Shown: piece by piece, positions 16,780 to 24,843 of the stretch | Layout of the letters: every line of letters starts with the position of its first letter | Numbering within the stretch: the first letter of the stretch is position 1 | Source of the DNA: an uncultured Flavobacteriales bacterium | GTDB lineage: Bacteria; Bacteroidota; Bacteroidia; Flavobacteriales_D; Sanyastnellaceae | Assembly: GCA_938085425.1 (NCBI GenBank) | Contig: CALKGQ010000014.1 | Span: 1-64,000, forward strand | DNA length: 64,000 nt | Reading direction: 5' to 3' | Made by a program: the position numbers and the translations under genes | The notes under the pieces: generated by a model | The model's database searches: none | What the model was told of the DNA's origin: nothing | Seen by the model: the letters and a program-made list of their open reading frames with translations, nothing else

Positions 16780-17344
16780 GGGTCTGTTTTCCTTTTTGAG
16801 ACAACAACACTTCCCGAAGGTTGCGTCTGGCCTTCGCCAGATTGGACTTCGAGGTTCCAACCTGAATCCCCAATCGATCGGCGATCTCTTGGTGCCCCAG
16901 GTTGTCAAAGACATAGAGGTTGAACACTGTCCTGTACATGGGGGTCAAATGCTCCATCGCATCCAACACATCGTGCACGGTGAACGTTGCGCCATCCTCC
17001 TCTTCCATCTCCCAACCTCCATCAAGGTCTGCAGGTTCAAAAGATGCCTCATCTCCGAGGACCCATCCGGCCGCATTCCTGCGACGGATGGCATCGATTG
17101 CCGTGTTCACCATGATGCGACGCATCCAACCTTCGAAAGAACCTTTGAAGGTGTACCCCTCGATGTTGTTGAACACCTTGAGGAACCCTTCTTGCACAAC
17201 ATCCTTCACGCTGTCGGTGTCCGACATGTAACGCAGACATACCCCAAACATCAAACGGTAGTACCGTTCAAAAATGTAGCGCTGCGCCCGGCTTTCGCCG
17301 AGTTGACAGGCTTCGATGTATGGGCGCAACTCTGCTTCGTGCAT
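16769..17344 (-). CDS. ECF RNA polymerase sigma factor (RpoE family)
   Basis: 191 residues from ATG 17344; a TTG 30 bases upstream is also in frame. Region 2 spans about 20-90 ([45 protein letters not shown]). Region 4 spans about 125-180 ([44 protein letters not shown]). There is an acidic linker between them, and no C-terminal sensor domain. It overlaps the downstream membrane protein by 11 bp, the typical sigma/anti-sigma coupling. The probable regulon may include the adhesin gene next in line, but this is inference. Confidence 0.92.
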   Translation of the reverse strand: MHEAELRPYIEACQLGESRAQRYIFERYYRLMFGVCLRYMSDTDSVKDVVQEGFLKVFNNIEGYTFKGSFEGWMRRIMVNTAIDAIRRRNAAGWVLGDEASFEPADLDGGWEMEEEDGATFTVHDVLDAMEHLTPMYRTVFNLYVFDNLGHQEIADRLGIQVGTSKSNLAKARRNLREVLLSQKGKQTHAQ

Positions 17345-17461
17345 GATGAAGGCCGTTGGAATGACGCAACACAAAAGGAGAGGTTGCCTCGACGTTTCAA
17401 TGGTTTGCTCAAGGTCGTAGAAATCTGTGCCAAAACCAACACCCAGTCCGTCCGCGCCTTC

Positions 17462-17469
17462 TACCTTTG
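17462..17469 (+). promoter_or_regulatory. -7 box (TACCTTTG) four bases before mnmA
   Basis: A perfect TAnnTTTG whose last base is separated from the ATG by four bases, identical to the ffs spacing to +1. It predicts a leaderless mnmA mRNA. Confidence 0.6.
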
Positions 17470-17473
17470 TGCC

Positions 17474-18640
17474 ATGCGCGTGGTCGTCGGACTCTCAGGG
17501 GGTGTAGACTCCAGTGTTGCAGCTCATCTGCTCCAACAGGAAGGTCATGAAGTGATCGGTCTTTTCATGCGCAATTGGAACGACGAGAGCGTCACCATCA
17601 ACAACGAATGTCCGTGGATCGACGACGCAAACGATGCCATGCTCGTCGCCCATCACTTGGGCATTCCCTTCCAAGTCATGGACCTCAGTGCAGAATACAA
17701 GACCCGCATCGTGGACTACATGTTTGACGAATACGGCAAAGGCAGAACCCCCAACCCCGATGTGTTGTGCAACAGGGAGGTGAAGTTTGACCTGTTCTTG
17801 GACGCCGCGTTGAAGCTTGGGGCAGAAGCTGTCGCCACCGGTCATTACTGCAGAAAGCACACCGATGCCGATGGGGTGCACCATCTTTTGGCAGGGGCAG
17901 ACGGCAACAAAGACCAAAGCTATTTTTTGTGTCAGCTCAATCAACATCAATTGGGACATGCCTTGTTCCCCATCGGTGCCTTGGAAAAGCCTCAAGTGCG
18001 GGCCATTGCAGCGGACATCGAATTGCCCACGGCCCACAAAAAGGACAGCCAAGGACTCTGCTTCATCGGGAAGGTTCGATTGCCTGATTTTCTGCAACAA
18101 CAACTGCGCGTGAAGCAAGGCAACATTGTGGAGGTCCCTTCGAACCATTCCATCTTCGAACGTCGTTTGGATGCCACTTTGGAGGAGCGCGCGGAGCCCT
18201 TCGCGCTGACGCCTGAGATGGGGAAAGTGGTTGGGCAACACGATGGCGCACACTTTTTCACCGTGGGCCAGCGCAAAGGGCTTCGGGTCGGCGGGAAGCC
18301 TGAACCCTTGTTCGTGATTGGCACCTCTGTCGGCTCCAACACCGTCTTTGTGGGCCAGGGCGAAGACCATCCGGGCCTTTTCAGAACGGCATTGCCCCTA
18401 GAGGACCCCCATTGGTTGGATGGCTCCTCGGCGCTGCGCAGCCAACCCTCCTTGTCATGTGGTTTGCGCATCAGGTACCGCCAGCCCCTGCAACAAGGCA
18501 AGTTGGTGGTTCTGGATGACGGGCGTCACTTCATGGATTTCGACAAGCCCCAAAGGGGTGTTGCAGCAGGACAATTTGCCGCCTGGCATGGCGGATCGGA
18601 GGCGGTCGAAGTGCTCGGATCGGCGGTCATTGCCCGCTGA
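17474..18640 (+). CDS. mnmA: tRNA-specific 2-thiouridylase MnmA
   Basis: Adds sulfur to C2 of the wobble uridine (U34) of Lys, Glu and Gln tRNAs. The 388 residues begin almost directly with the PP-loop [12 protein letters not shown] (6-17), so the ATG at 17474 is firm although the frame stays open upstream. Catalytic cysteines are C99 ([13 protein letters not shown]) and C196 (SQGLCFIGK). The C-terminal beta domain (about 260-388) includes the [15 protein letters not shown] segment. The 3' end overlaps the convergent glycosyltransferase by 14 bp. Confidence 0.96.
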   Translation: MRVVVGLSGGVDSSVAAHLLQQEGHEVIGLFMRNWNDESVTINNECPWIDDANDAMLVAHHLGIPFQVMDLSAEYKTRIVDYMFDEYGKGRTPNPDVLCNREVKFDLFLDAALKLGAEAVATGHYCRKHTDADGVHHLLAGADGNKDQSYFLCQLNQHQLGHALFPIGALEKPQVRAIAADIELPTAHKKDSQGLCFIGKVRLPDFLQQQLRVKQGNIVEVPSNHSIFERRLDATLEERAEPFALTPEMGKVVGQHDGAHFFTVGQRKGLRVGGKPEPLFVIGTSVGSNTVFVGQGEDHPGLFRTALPLEDPHWLDGSSALRSQPSLSCGLRIRYRQPLQQGKLVVLDDGRHFMDFDKPQRGVAAGQFAAWHGGSEAVEVLGSAVIAR

Positions 18641-19601
18641 GGCGGGCAAGGATGCGGTAGTCCGTGCGGGCAGGGTCGTTGCGGGACACCATCTCGGCCA
18701 GAAAGCCTGACAAGAAAAATTGCGCGCCCAGGAGCATGCCTGTCAATGCCACGTAAAACCAACTCAGCTCTGTAAGGTTTTTGGCTTCAGCACCCACATT
18801 CAGGGCCCATACTTTGTAGCCGCCGATGCCCAAAAAGAGCCCAGCACTGACCATGAACATCAAGATGCCCAACAGGCCAAAGAAGTGCATGGGCTTCCTG
18901 CCGAAGCGCGCTATGAATCCCACGGTCATCAAATCAAGCACTCCATTGGTGAAGCGCTCCAATCCAAATTTGCTCACGCCGTAAGGTCTCGCGTGGTGGG
19001 TCACCACCTTTTCGCCGATTTTGTCAAACCCAGCCATTTTTGCAAGCATGGGAATGTAGCGGTGCATTTCGCCCTGCACCTCAATGGCCTTGACCACTTG
19101 CCAACGGTAGCACTTCAATCCGCAATTGAAGTCGTGCAAGTGGATGCCACTGACCCTCCTTGTTGCCCAATTGTAGAGCTTGGTGGGGAGCGTCTTGCTC
19201 AAGGGGTCATGTCGTTCTTTTTTCCATCCACTCACCAAGTCCAAGCCTCCTTCCAACAATTGTTGGCGCATGGCAGGCAATTCTTCTGGATCGTCCTGCA
19301 GATCGGCATCCATGGTGAAGACCACCGCGCCTTGTGCCGCTTCAAATCCCTTCTGCAAAGCAGCACTTTTTCCGTAATTCCTGGCAAACCGAATGCCCCG
19401 AATGATCTCGGGCTGGGCTTGGTGAAGTTGGTCAATGACCGCCCATGATCCGTCCTGGCTTCCATCGTCCACAAAGATGATTTCAAACGACAGGCCATCA
19501 AGGACTTTCTCGATGCCAGACGTGAGCTCGCGAAGGCTTTCTTCCTCGTCCAGCAAGGGAATCACCACAGAGACGTCAAACGACGGAGAGGTGTGCATCA
19601 T
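18627..19601 (-). CDS. Glycosyltransferase family 2, polyprenol-phosphate sugar transferase type (GtrB/ArnC-like)
   Basis: 324 residues. The GT-A domain occupies about 1-230 with [14 protein letters not shown], the nucleotide-binding [10 protein letters not shown] and the metal-binding [11 protein letters not shown] (DxD-type). Two membrane helices follow (about 240-262 and 282-305), the layout of dolichol/undecaprenol-phosphate mannosyl- or glucosyltransferases such as DPM1, GtrB and ArnC. It would charge a lipid carrier for envelope glycosylation; the sugar is not predictable. Two ATGs (19601, 19598) are possible starts. It sits 3 bp after the DUF4199 stop and is probably cotranscribed with it. 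Confidence 0.9.
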   Translation of the reverse strand: MMHTSPSFDVSVVIPLLDEEESLRELTSGIEKVLDGLSFEIIFVDDGSQDGSWAVIDQLHQAQPEIIRGIRFARNYGKSAALQKGFEAAQGAVVFTMDADLQDDPEELPAMRQQLLEGGLDLVSGWKKERHDPLSKTLPTKLYNWATRRVSGIHLHDFNCGLKCYRWQVVKAIEVQGEMHRYIPMLAKMAGFDKIGEKVVTHHARPYGVSKFGLERFTNGVLDLMTVGFIARFGRKPMHFFGLLGILMFMVSAGLFLGIGGYKVWALNVGAEAKNLTELSWFYVALTGMLLGAQFFLSGFLAEMVSRNDPARTDYRILARLSGQ

Positions 19602-19604
19602 GGC

Positions 19605-20138
19605 TTAGGAGAATTCAGATTTGGGGACACGCTTGGTCACTGCCGCAACAATCAGCCCTACCAAAGCCCACATGACCATCGCCATGCAAGAATTCTTCAA
19701 CATCCCGCCCACGGTGTAGGCTTCCTTCATGGAGGAAGCGATTTCCTCCATTTGGCCGTCCAGCATTTTTCCACTCATCCCAAACCCTTCCATCATCTCA
19801 CGGGTCTTTGCCATGGTGAGCTCCTCCAAGACGCCTGGCAGCTCCGGCGCAATCAAATGATAGAGCAACAAAGTCAAAACCGCCGACGCAAATTGGGCGG
19901 TCAACGCCACCACCATCGATGCTCCATAGGCTTGGCCAAAAGTCATGTTGCCGCCCCTCTCCTTCCTTGTCGCCACACTCCCTGTGCACATGACCACCAC
20001 GAAGATGCCCATGGCCAATGTCCCCACCCACCACTCTGCCAGCAAATTCATGTTGACGATGTACAACACCACCAGGATGGCGAAATTCAACAGTGCGCCC
20101 AAGAGGCCATGCATTGCAGAAGACGACAAATGTTTCAT
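19605..20138 (-). CDS. DUF4199 family membrane protein
   Basis: 177 residues from ATG 20138, with four hydrophobic helices (roughly 10-30, 35-55, 70-90 and 145-165) and a polar, Met/Glu-rich section between the third and fourth. This is the pattern of DUF4199, a Bacteroidota family of unknown function that is regularly found upstream of a GT2 gene like the one here. An ATG at 20147 is nine bases upstream in frame. The start at 20138 was preferred because a -7 box TACCTTGC sits five bases before it and would overlap the earlier ATG. Confidence 0.8.
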   Translation of the reverse strand: MKHLSSSAMHGLLGALLNFAILVVLYIVNMNLLAEWWVGTLAMGIFVVVMCTGSVATRKERGGNMTFGQAYGASMVVALTAQFASAVLTLLLYHLIAPELPGVLEELTMAKTREMMEGFGMSGKMLDGQMEEIASSMKEAYTVGGMLKNSCMAMVMWALVGLIVAAVTKRVPKSEFS

Positions 20139-20143
20139 GTGGT

Positions 20144-20151
20144 GCAAGGTA
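20144..20151 (-). promoter_or_regulatory. -7 box (TACCTTGC) for the DUF4199-GT2 unit
   Basis: On the minus strand TACCTTGC ends five bases before the ATG at 20138. It faces away from the ffs promoter box at 20167-20174, only 15 bp apart. Confidence 0.45.
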
Positions 20152-20166
20152 CGGCGGGCTGTGCTC

Positions 20167-20174
20167 TATCTTTG
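20167..20174 (+). promoter_or_regulatory. -7 box (TATCTTTG) of the SRP RNA gene
   Basis: A perfect TAnnTTTG. The SRP RNA helix begins with GGGG at 20179, so the box ends four bases before the predicted +1. This provides an internal ruler for the protein-gene boxes. No clear -33 TTG partner is present. Confidence 0.65.
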
Positions 20175-20177
20175 CAC

Positions 20178-20281
20178 TGGGGCAAGTCTCTTGCGACCAG
20201 CTCCCGCAGAACCCCCCAGGGCCGGAAGGCAGCAAGGGTATGCGGTTGTAGCGGTGCGACAAGAATCGCTTGCCCTTTTTT
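20178..20281 (+). ncRNA. ffs: Signal recognition particle RNA, small (4.5S) bacterial type
   Basis: About 100 bases folding into one long hairpin: GGGGCAAG (20179-20186) pairs with CTTGCCC (20269-20275). The apical SRP core CAGGGCCGGAAGGCAGCAAGGG (20218-20237 region) contains the GGAA tetraloop and the asymmetric Ffh-binding loop. A T-run at 20276-20281 terminates it. It pairs with Ffh to target nascent membrane proteins. It lies in the 186-bp spacer between DUF4199 and accC. Confidence 0.93.
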
Positions 20282-20299
20282 CATGCCCTGCAACGGACT

Positions 20300-20307
20300 T
20301 ACATTCG
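20300..20307 (+). promoter_or_regulatory. -7 box (TACATTCG) for accC
   Basis: TACATTCG lies just after the ffs terminator and 17 bases before the accC ATG at 20325, suggesting independent transcription of accC with a short leader. Confidence 0.45.
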
Positions 20308-20324
20308 TCCCCAGAAAGTCAGAC

Positions 20325-21827
20325 ATGAGTACAAAGCACCGCCCCATCACCAAATTGTTGGTCGCCAACAGAGGCGAAATTGCCTTGCGCGTGTTGCGCA
20401 CAGCCCGTGAAATGGGCCTTGCCACCGTTGCTGTTTACAGCGAGGCCGACGCCCATGCCCCTTTTGTGCGCGCGGCGGATGAATCGGTTTGTGTGGGCCC
20501 AGCCCCGAGCAACGAGAGCTATTTGATTGTGGACAACATCGTGGCGGCGGCCCAAGAAACGGGCGCAGACGCCATCCATCCCGGCTACGGATTTCTCTCC
20601 GAGAATGCCCTTTTTGCCGAAGCGGTGGAAGCCGCTGGCATTCGTTTTGTTGGGCCCCATCCTCATGCCATCCGCGTCATGGGCTCTAAGCTCGCGGCGA
20701 AAGAAGCTGTCGCTGCGCGGAACATCCCCATGGTCCCGGGCACAGAAGGTGCCGTTTCAGATCCGACCCAGGCCAAACAGGAGGCAGAACGCATTGGGTT
20801 TCCATTGTTGATCAAGGCAAGTGCCGGAGGCGGAGGCAAAGGCATGCGGGCCGTGCACGACCCCGCCCTTTTGGAATCGGAATTGCAGCGTGCGATCTCC
20901 GAAGCAGAACGGTCGTTTGGCGACGGTGCGGTTTTCATTGAGAGGCTCGTGCAGCAGCCAAGGCACATTGAAATCCAAGTCCTGTGCGACAGCCACGGCA
21001 ACGGGGTGCACTTGTTTGAGCGTGAATGCAGCATCCAACGCCGGCACCAGAAGGTTGTGGAGGAAGCCCCGTCTGCCCTTCTGGATGACAACCTGCGCGA
21101 AGCCATGGGACAGTGTGCCATCGAGGTCGCCAAAGCTTGCAACTATGTCGGAGCAGGAACGGTGGAATTCCTTGTGGACGCTTCCCGAGAATTTTTCTTC
21201 CTTGAAATGAACACGCGCTTGCAAGTGGAACATCCCGTCACAGAGTTGATCACTGGGGTGGATTTGGTGCGTGAGCAAATCCGAATCGCAGAAGGCCACC
21301 CCCTCTCCTTCCAGCAAGAGGACTTGGAGATTCAAGGGCATGCCATTGAACTGCGGGTCTATGCAGAGGATGTTGCCGGAGGCTTCCTGCCCAGCACAGG
21401 CACGCTCACCCGCTATGCACCTCCCGAGGGGCCTGGCATCCGTGTGGACGATGGCGTGGAAGAAGGTGGCGAAGTGAGCATGCACTACGACCCTATGCTT
21501 GCCAAGCTCTGTGCCCATGGTCCGACAAGAGAAGCTGCCATTGAGCGCATGCTGAGGGCCATCGAAGATTACGAAGTGCATGGGGTGGACACCACGCTCG
21601 ATTTTGGGCATTTCGCCATTGACCACGAGGCTTTCCGATCTGGTGAATTCGACACTGGATTTGTGGGGGAGCATTTTTCCCCAGAGAAACTGGAACGTCC
21701 CTTGCCATGCGACGACGACACGGCGGCAGACCTCATCTTGGGGGCCCTTGACAGGGTGCAAGCCCAGTCCCTGCCCACCACCGAGGCGCCTCGAGGCCTT
21801 CATCCGTGGCGATTGCGCGCCCGCTGA
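20325..21827 (+). CDS. accC: Acetyl-/acyl-CoA carboxylase biotin carboxylase subunit
   Basis: Carboxylates biotin on the carrier protein with ATP and bicarbonate. The 500 residues contain the N-terminal PreATP-grasp domain (LLVANRGEIALRVLRTARE), the ATP-grasp domain with the Gly-rich loop KASAGGGGKGMR, catalytic HIEIQVL and FLEMNTRLQVEHPVTE, and the C-terminal biotin carboxylase domain (about 340-450). It is about 50 residues longer than a typical AccC and ends with no BCCP domain. No accB is adjacent, so the partner is elsewhere; a propionyl-CoA or other acyl-CoA carboxylase alpha subunit is an alternative. Confidence 0.92.
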   Translation: MSTKHRPITKLLVANRGEIALRVLRTAREMGLATVAVYSEADAHAPFVRAADESVCVGPAPSNESYLIVDNIVAAAQETGADAIHPGYGFLSENALFAEAVEAAGIRFVGPHPHAIRVMGSKLAAKEAVAARNIPMVPGTEGAVSDPTQAKQEAERIGFPLLIKASAGGGGKGMRAVHDPALLESELQRAISEAERSFGDGAVFIERLVQQPRHIEIQVLCDSHGNGVHLFERECSIQRRHQKVVEEAPSALLDDNLREAMGQCAIEVAKACNYVGAGTVEFLVDASREFFFLEMNTRLQVEHPVTELITGVDLVREQIRIAEGHPLSFQQEDLEIQGHAIELRVYAEDVAGGFLPSTGTLTRYAPPEGPGIRVDDGVEEGGEVSMHYDPMLAKLCAHGPTREAAIERMLRAIEDYEVHGVDTTLDFGHFAIDHEAFRSGEFDTGFVGEHFSPEKLERPLPCDDDTAADLILGALDRVQAQSLPTTEAPRGLHPWRLRAR

Positions 21828-21912
21828 GAAACGCCTCTGGGCTCTTGCGGCAGAAAAGCACACCTCAAGGCCCCACTTGTCCACATTGGTCGGGCAGCGC
21901 CAAGGGAGTCCG

Positions 21913-21920
21913 TATCTTCG
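21913..21920 (+). promoter_or_regulatory. -7 box (TATCTTCG) before the exonuclease gene
   Basis: TATCTTCG ends six bases before the ATG at 21927, predicting a leaderless or nearly leaderless transcript. Confidence 0.5.
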
Positions 21921-21926
21921 CCTGAG

Positions 21927-22478
21927 ATGGCCCAACGACAATTCATCGTCTACGATCTCGAAGCAACATGCTGGAGAAGCAGAAAACCACGCCAAGTGGA
22001 AATCATCGAAATCGGTGCGGTGAAAATCAATGAGGACCTGGAGGTCGTCGACGATTTCTGCCAATTCGTTCGTCCCAAGCTTCACCCAGAAATCAGCCCC
22101 TTTTGCACCAAGCTGACCAGCATTGTGCAGGACGACATTGAAGATGCTCCGTTGTTTGACGAAGCCATCGAGAATTTTGAGGATTGGGTGGGCTTTGAAG
22201 ACACCCGGACCGTCTTGATGAGCTGGGGGGAATTCGACCGCCGTCAATTTGCCACCGATGCGAGGCTGCACCATTTGGACTTGCCATGGCTGAAGTACTG
22301 GGCTTGCTTGCAACGCCATTACAGCCGTTGGAAGGGTTCGAAGAACCAAATTGGGCTGAAAAATGCCCTCGAAATGGAAGGGCTGAGCTTTGACGGAACC
22401 CAACACCGCGCCATCGAGGACGCCCGCAACATGGGGCGATTGTTTGCCGAGGTGGCCAAACCCCTTTCCCTCGTTTAA
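21927..22478 (+). CDS. 3'-5' exonuclease, DEDDh family (ERI1/KapD-like)
   Basis: 183 residues with the DEDDh active site: D10 and E12 in YDLEATCW, an Asp in SWGEFDRRQF (about 107-116), and HRAIEDARN near residue 160 supplying His and the last Asp. The YDxEATCW start is characteristic of the ERI1/3'hExo-like branch rather than the DnaQ polymerase subunit. Its substrate (RNA or DNA ends) is not deducible. ccmB starts 22 bp later, so the exonuclease may share its transcript with the cytochrome maturation genes. Confidence 0.87.
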   Translation: MAQRQFIVYDLEATCWRSRKPRQVEIIEIGAVKINEDLEVVDDFCQFVRPKLHPEISPFCTKLTSIVQDDIEDAPLFDEAIENFEDWVGFEDTRTVLMSWGEFDRRQFATDARLHHLDLPWLKYWACLQRHYSRWKGSKNQIGLKNALEMEGLSFDGTQHRAIEDARNMGRLFAEVAKPLSLV

Positions 22479-22500
22479 CCCCAACTGAACCTTTTCAGAC

Positions 22501-23166
22501 ATGCGCGAGACGTGGTTCTTGTTCCGGCATTTTTGGAGGGCTGACTGGAATGCCCAGCACGGTGTGGCGGGGTTGGTGCTGTTTGCCGTGGCCACGGTAT
22601 ACGCGGTGTACCAAGTGGTGCAAGGTCGGCCTGAGCCGGAAACTTGGAATGCCATGGCTTGGGTCATCCTCTTGTTCACAGCGTTCAATGGCGTCACCCG
22701 TGGAATGGAAGAAGACCGGCCCGAAGTCTTGGCCTATTTGCGCACCACCGTGCAACCGGTCCACTACATGACCGCAAGGATGCTGCACAACACCGTCACG
22801 CTTGCGGGACTTGCATGCCTCGTCGTGGCCCTGATGGGCCTCCTCCTGGGGTGGTCACAATTGGAGGGCCCTCGACTTTGGGGCTTCGTGTGCGGCATGG
22901 TCCTCACTTCCATCTCACTCGGCTGCACCCTGACCCTCATCGCATTGATTGCGTCAAGGGCCGGTGCTGGCTTCGGAATGACCGCTGTCTTGGGCCTTCC
23001 TCTGGTCCTTCCAACGGTCTTGGTCTCGACAACCCTCGGAGATGAATTGATGCGCGGGGTGTTGGTGGCGGACACCTGGCACAACTTCGCATTTCTTGGG
23101 GTGCTGGCCATGGGTTCCGCCACCCTTGGCCTCGTGTTGTTCCCCTACCTTTGGCGTGCATCATGA
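22501..23166 (+). CDS. ccmB: Haem exporter protein CcmB
   Basis: Membrane subunit of the CcmABCD haem-handling ABC complex in System I cytochrome c maturation. 221 residues, six hydrophobic segments, with CcmB marks such as FNGVTRGMEEDRPEVLAYLRTT and the GLPLVLPTVLVSTT helix. The ATPase partner CcmA is not adjacent and not found in this window. The stop overlaps the ccmC ATG by 4 bp (ATGA). Confidence 0.88.
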   Translation: MRETWFLFRHFWRADWNAQHGVAGLVLFAVATVYAVYQVVQGRPEPETWNAMAWVILLFTAFNGVTRGMEEDRPEVLAYLRTTVQPVHYMTARMLHNTVTLAGLACLVVALMGLLLGWSQLEGPRLWGFVCGMVLTSISLGCTLTLIALIASRAGAGFGMTAVLGLPLVLPTVLVSTTLGDELMRGVLVADTWHNFAFLGVLAMGSATLGLVLFPYLWRAS

Positions 23167-24446
23167 CTGGAGCAAACAGCACCGCTACCCCGCGTTACGT
23201 GTGGGGCATTCGCATCGCAGGAATGGCCATGCTGGCCTATGTCTTGGCAATGACCTTTGTTGTGCCACTGGGACCGGGGTTGGTCGATGTGGCCACCGTG
23301 CGCCAAGACGTGACGGCCTCAAGTGGCGTCTTTGAATTGGAAATCACTGGACACAACACCCATTTTGCTTCCAATGCACCCTTGGTGTTTTTGAAAAACG
23401 GTGACCACATTGTCAATGCCTCGGCCATCAAATCACTGGGCGAAACCAAACTCAAGTGCCGCATCCGAGTGGGCAAGTTCCTTCCTGCGCGGAGCTGGGA
23501 TGTGTACGTCAACAACGGCATGGATGGGACAATGAGCTACGCCAATGGGTTCTTCGCCACAGATGTGGCCACCAATGCCAAGGCCTCCACGGATGGCGAT
23601 GCCGCGGTTTTGGACTACCTCTCTGCGCCCAACCTGCCCTTCCACTTTCCCTTTCAGCCCAACATCATGGAGACCATCCGCAACCTGATGTTGCACGTCC
23701 CGATGTGGTTCACCATGTTCCTTTTGATGGGGATCAGCTTTGCCCAAAGCATCAGGACGCTGCGTCTTGGGGGCGACACCGACCGCGATCTGAAGGCGGT
23801 CGCTTCTGTGAAGGTGGGTCTCTGGTTCGGGGTGCTCGGGTTGCTGACAGGGTCCCTTTGGGCCCGATTCACCTGGGGCGCGTGGTGGGTCGACGACCCA
23901 CAATTGAACGGGGCCTTCGTGACCGTCCTCGTCTATGCAGGCTACCTCGTCTTGCGTGCTTCCATCCAAGAACCTTTGCTCCGTGCGAGACTTTCTGGGG
24001 TCTACAACTTGTTTGGGTTTTGTCTTTTGGTGGTGCTCCTCATGGTGCTGCCACGCTTCACCGAGAGCCTGCATCCTGGAAAGGGCGGCAACCCAGCCTT
24101 CAGCAGCTACGACCTCGACAGTGCCTTGCGCTTGGTGTTTTACCCTGCCGTGTTGGGATGGATGGTGCTGGGCACTTGGATGTACAGCGCCGCATTGAAG
24201 GCCGAGCGGATGCGCCACCGCCTTTCAGAGGCACGCCTGACCAAGGCAAGCATGCCCCTCGGCATGCTTCTCATGACCCCGGCCTCAACTTCGGGCTGGG
24301 AAGCTTGGTTTGTCTCTTCAGGCAAGCTCAATGTGGTGGTTGGCGTTGCGGTCATCATCTTCGCGGGGTTGGCACTTTGGGGATGGCGCATGCGGCGGGA
24401 GCTGAAGTCGCTGTCTGAAGAATTGGAACGATTGAAAACGAACTGA
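23163..24446 (+). CDS. ccmC: Haem transporter CcmC with N-terminal Ig/IPT-like domain and CcmD-like tail
   Basis: 427 residues, nearly twice a usual CcmC. Residues 14-38 are a membrane helix. Residues about 56-134 form a beta-rich domain whose pattern (ELEITGHNTHF ... SWDVYVNNGMDGT ... ANGFF) resembles Ig/IPT-type repeats found in secreted Bacteroidota proteins. From about 170 the CcmC core appears: haem-ligand His in NLMLHVPMWF, the tryptophan-rich motif WGAWWVDDPQLN at 238-249, and the second His in SLHPGKGG. The last 40 or so residues (KLNVVVGVAVIIFAGLALWGW, then a charged helix) look like CcmD, normally a separate small gene. Overlaps ccmB by 4 bp; ccmE begins after one base. The core call is firm; the domain grafts are inference. 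Confidence 0.85.
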   Translation: MTGANSTATPRYVWGIRIAGMAMLAYVLAMTFVVPLGPGLVDVATVRQDVTASSGVFELEITGHNTHFASNAPLVFLKNGDHIVNASAIKSLGETKLKCRIRVGKFLPARSWDVYVNNGMDGTMSYANGFFATDVATNAKASTDGDAAVLDYLSAPNLPFHFPFQPNIMETIRNLMLHVPMWFTMFLLMGISFAQSIRTLRLGGDTDRDLKAVASVKVGLWFGVLGLLTGSLWARFTWGAWWVDDPQLNGAFVTVLVYAGYLVLRASIQEPLLRARLSGVYNLFGFCLLVVLLMVLPRFTESLHPGKGGNPAFSSYDLDSALRLVFYPAVLGWMVLGTWMYSAALKAERMRHRLSEARLTKASMPLGMLLMTPASTSGWEAWFVSSGKLNVVVGVAVIIFAGLALWGWRMRRELKSLSEELERLKTN

Positions 24447-24447
24447 C

Positions 24448-24843
24448 ATGAAAAAGACCCACATCGTTTTGCTTCTCCTCGTGGCAGGGCTGATGGGCAC
24501 TTTTGTGGCGTCCATCACCAGCACCAGCAGATCTGTGGGCTTTGCCACAGCCTTTGCGGACCCTGGAACGGAATACAAGGTCAGCGGCACCCTGGTGACA
24601 GAATTCCCTGTGGAATACAACCCATTGGAAAACACCACACTGACCAAGTTTCACCTTCAAGACAAGGAAGGCAACGTCCAAGAGGTGTGGTTGCAAGAAG
24701 CCAAACCCACAGGATTGGAAAGAAGCGAAAGCATTGACCTTTATGGCAAAGCCAACGATGGCCACTTCCACGCCACGGAGATGCTCATGAAGTGTCCTTC
24801 GAAGTACAACGAGCAGAACCACCTCGTGGAGGACAACGCTTGA
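24448..24843 (+). CDS. ccmE: Cytochrome c maturation haem chaperone CcmE, CxxxY type
   Basis: 131 residues: an N-terminal membrane anchor (about 5-23) and an OB-fold periplasmic domain. CcmE carries haem from CcmC to CcmF. The haem-attaching residue is normally His in HxxxY; here the aligned motif is C116-P-S-K-Y120, the CxxxY variant known from archaeal and some deltaproteobacterial CcmE proteins. The start follows the ccmC stop by one base, and the TGA stop overlaps the ccmF ATG (TGATG). Confidence 0.85.
   Translation: MKKTHIVLLLLVAGLMGTFVASITSTSRSVGFATAFADPGTEYKVSGTLVTEFPVEYNPLENTTLTKFHLQDKEGNVQEVWLQEAKPTGLERSESIDLYGKANDGHFHATEMLMKCPSKYNEQNHLVEDNA

Noticed and set aside
20757-22697. 646-codon minus-strand open frame over accC and the exonuclease
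   Set aside because: Long only because of GC-skewed third positions; it crosses two real genes and a promoter.
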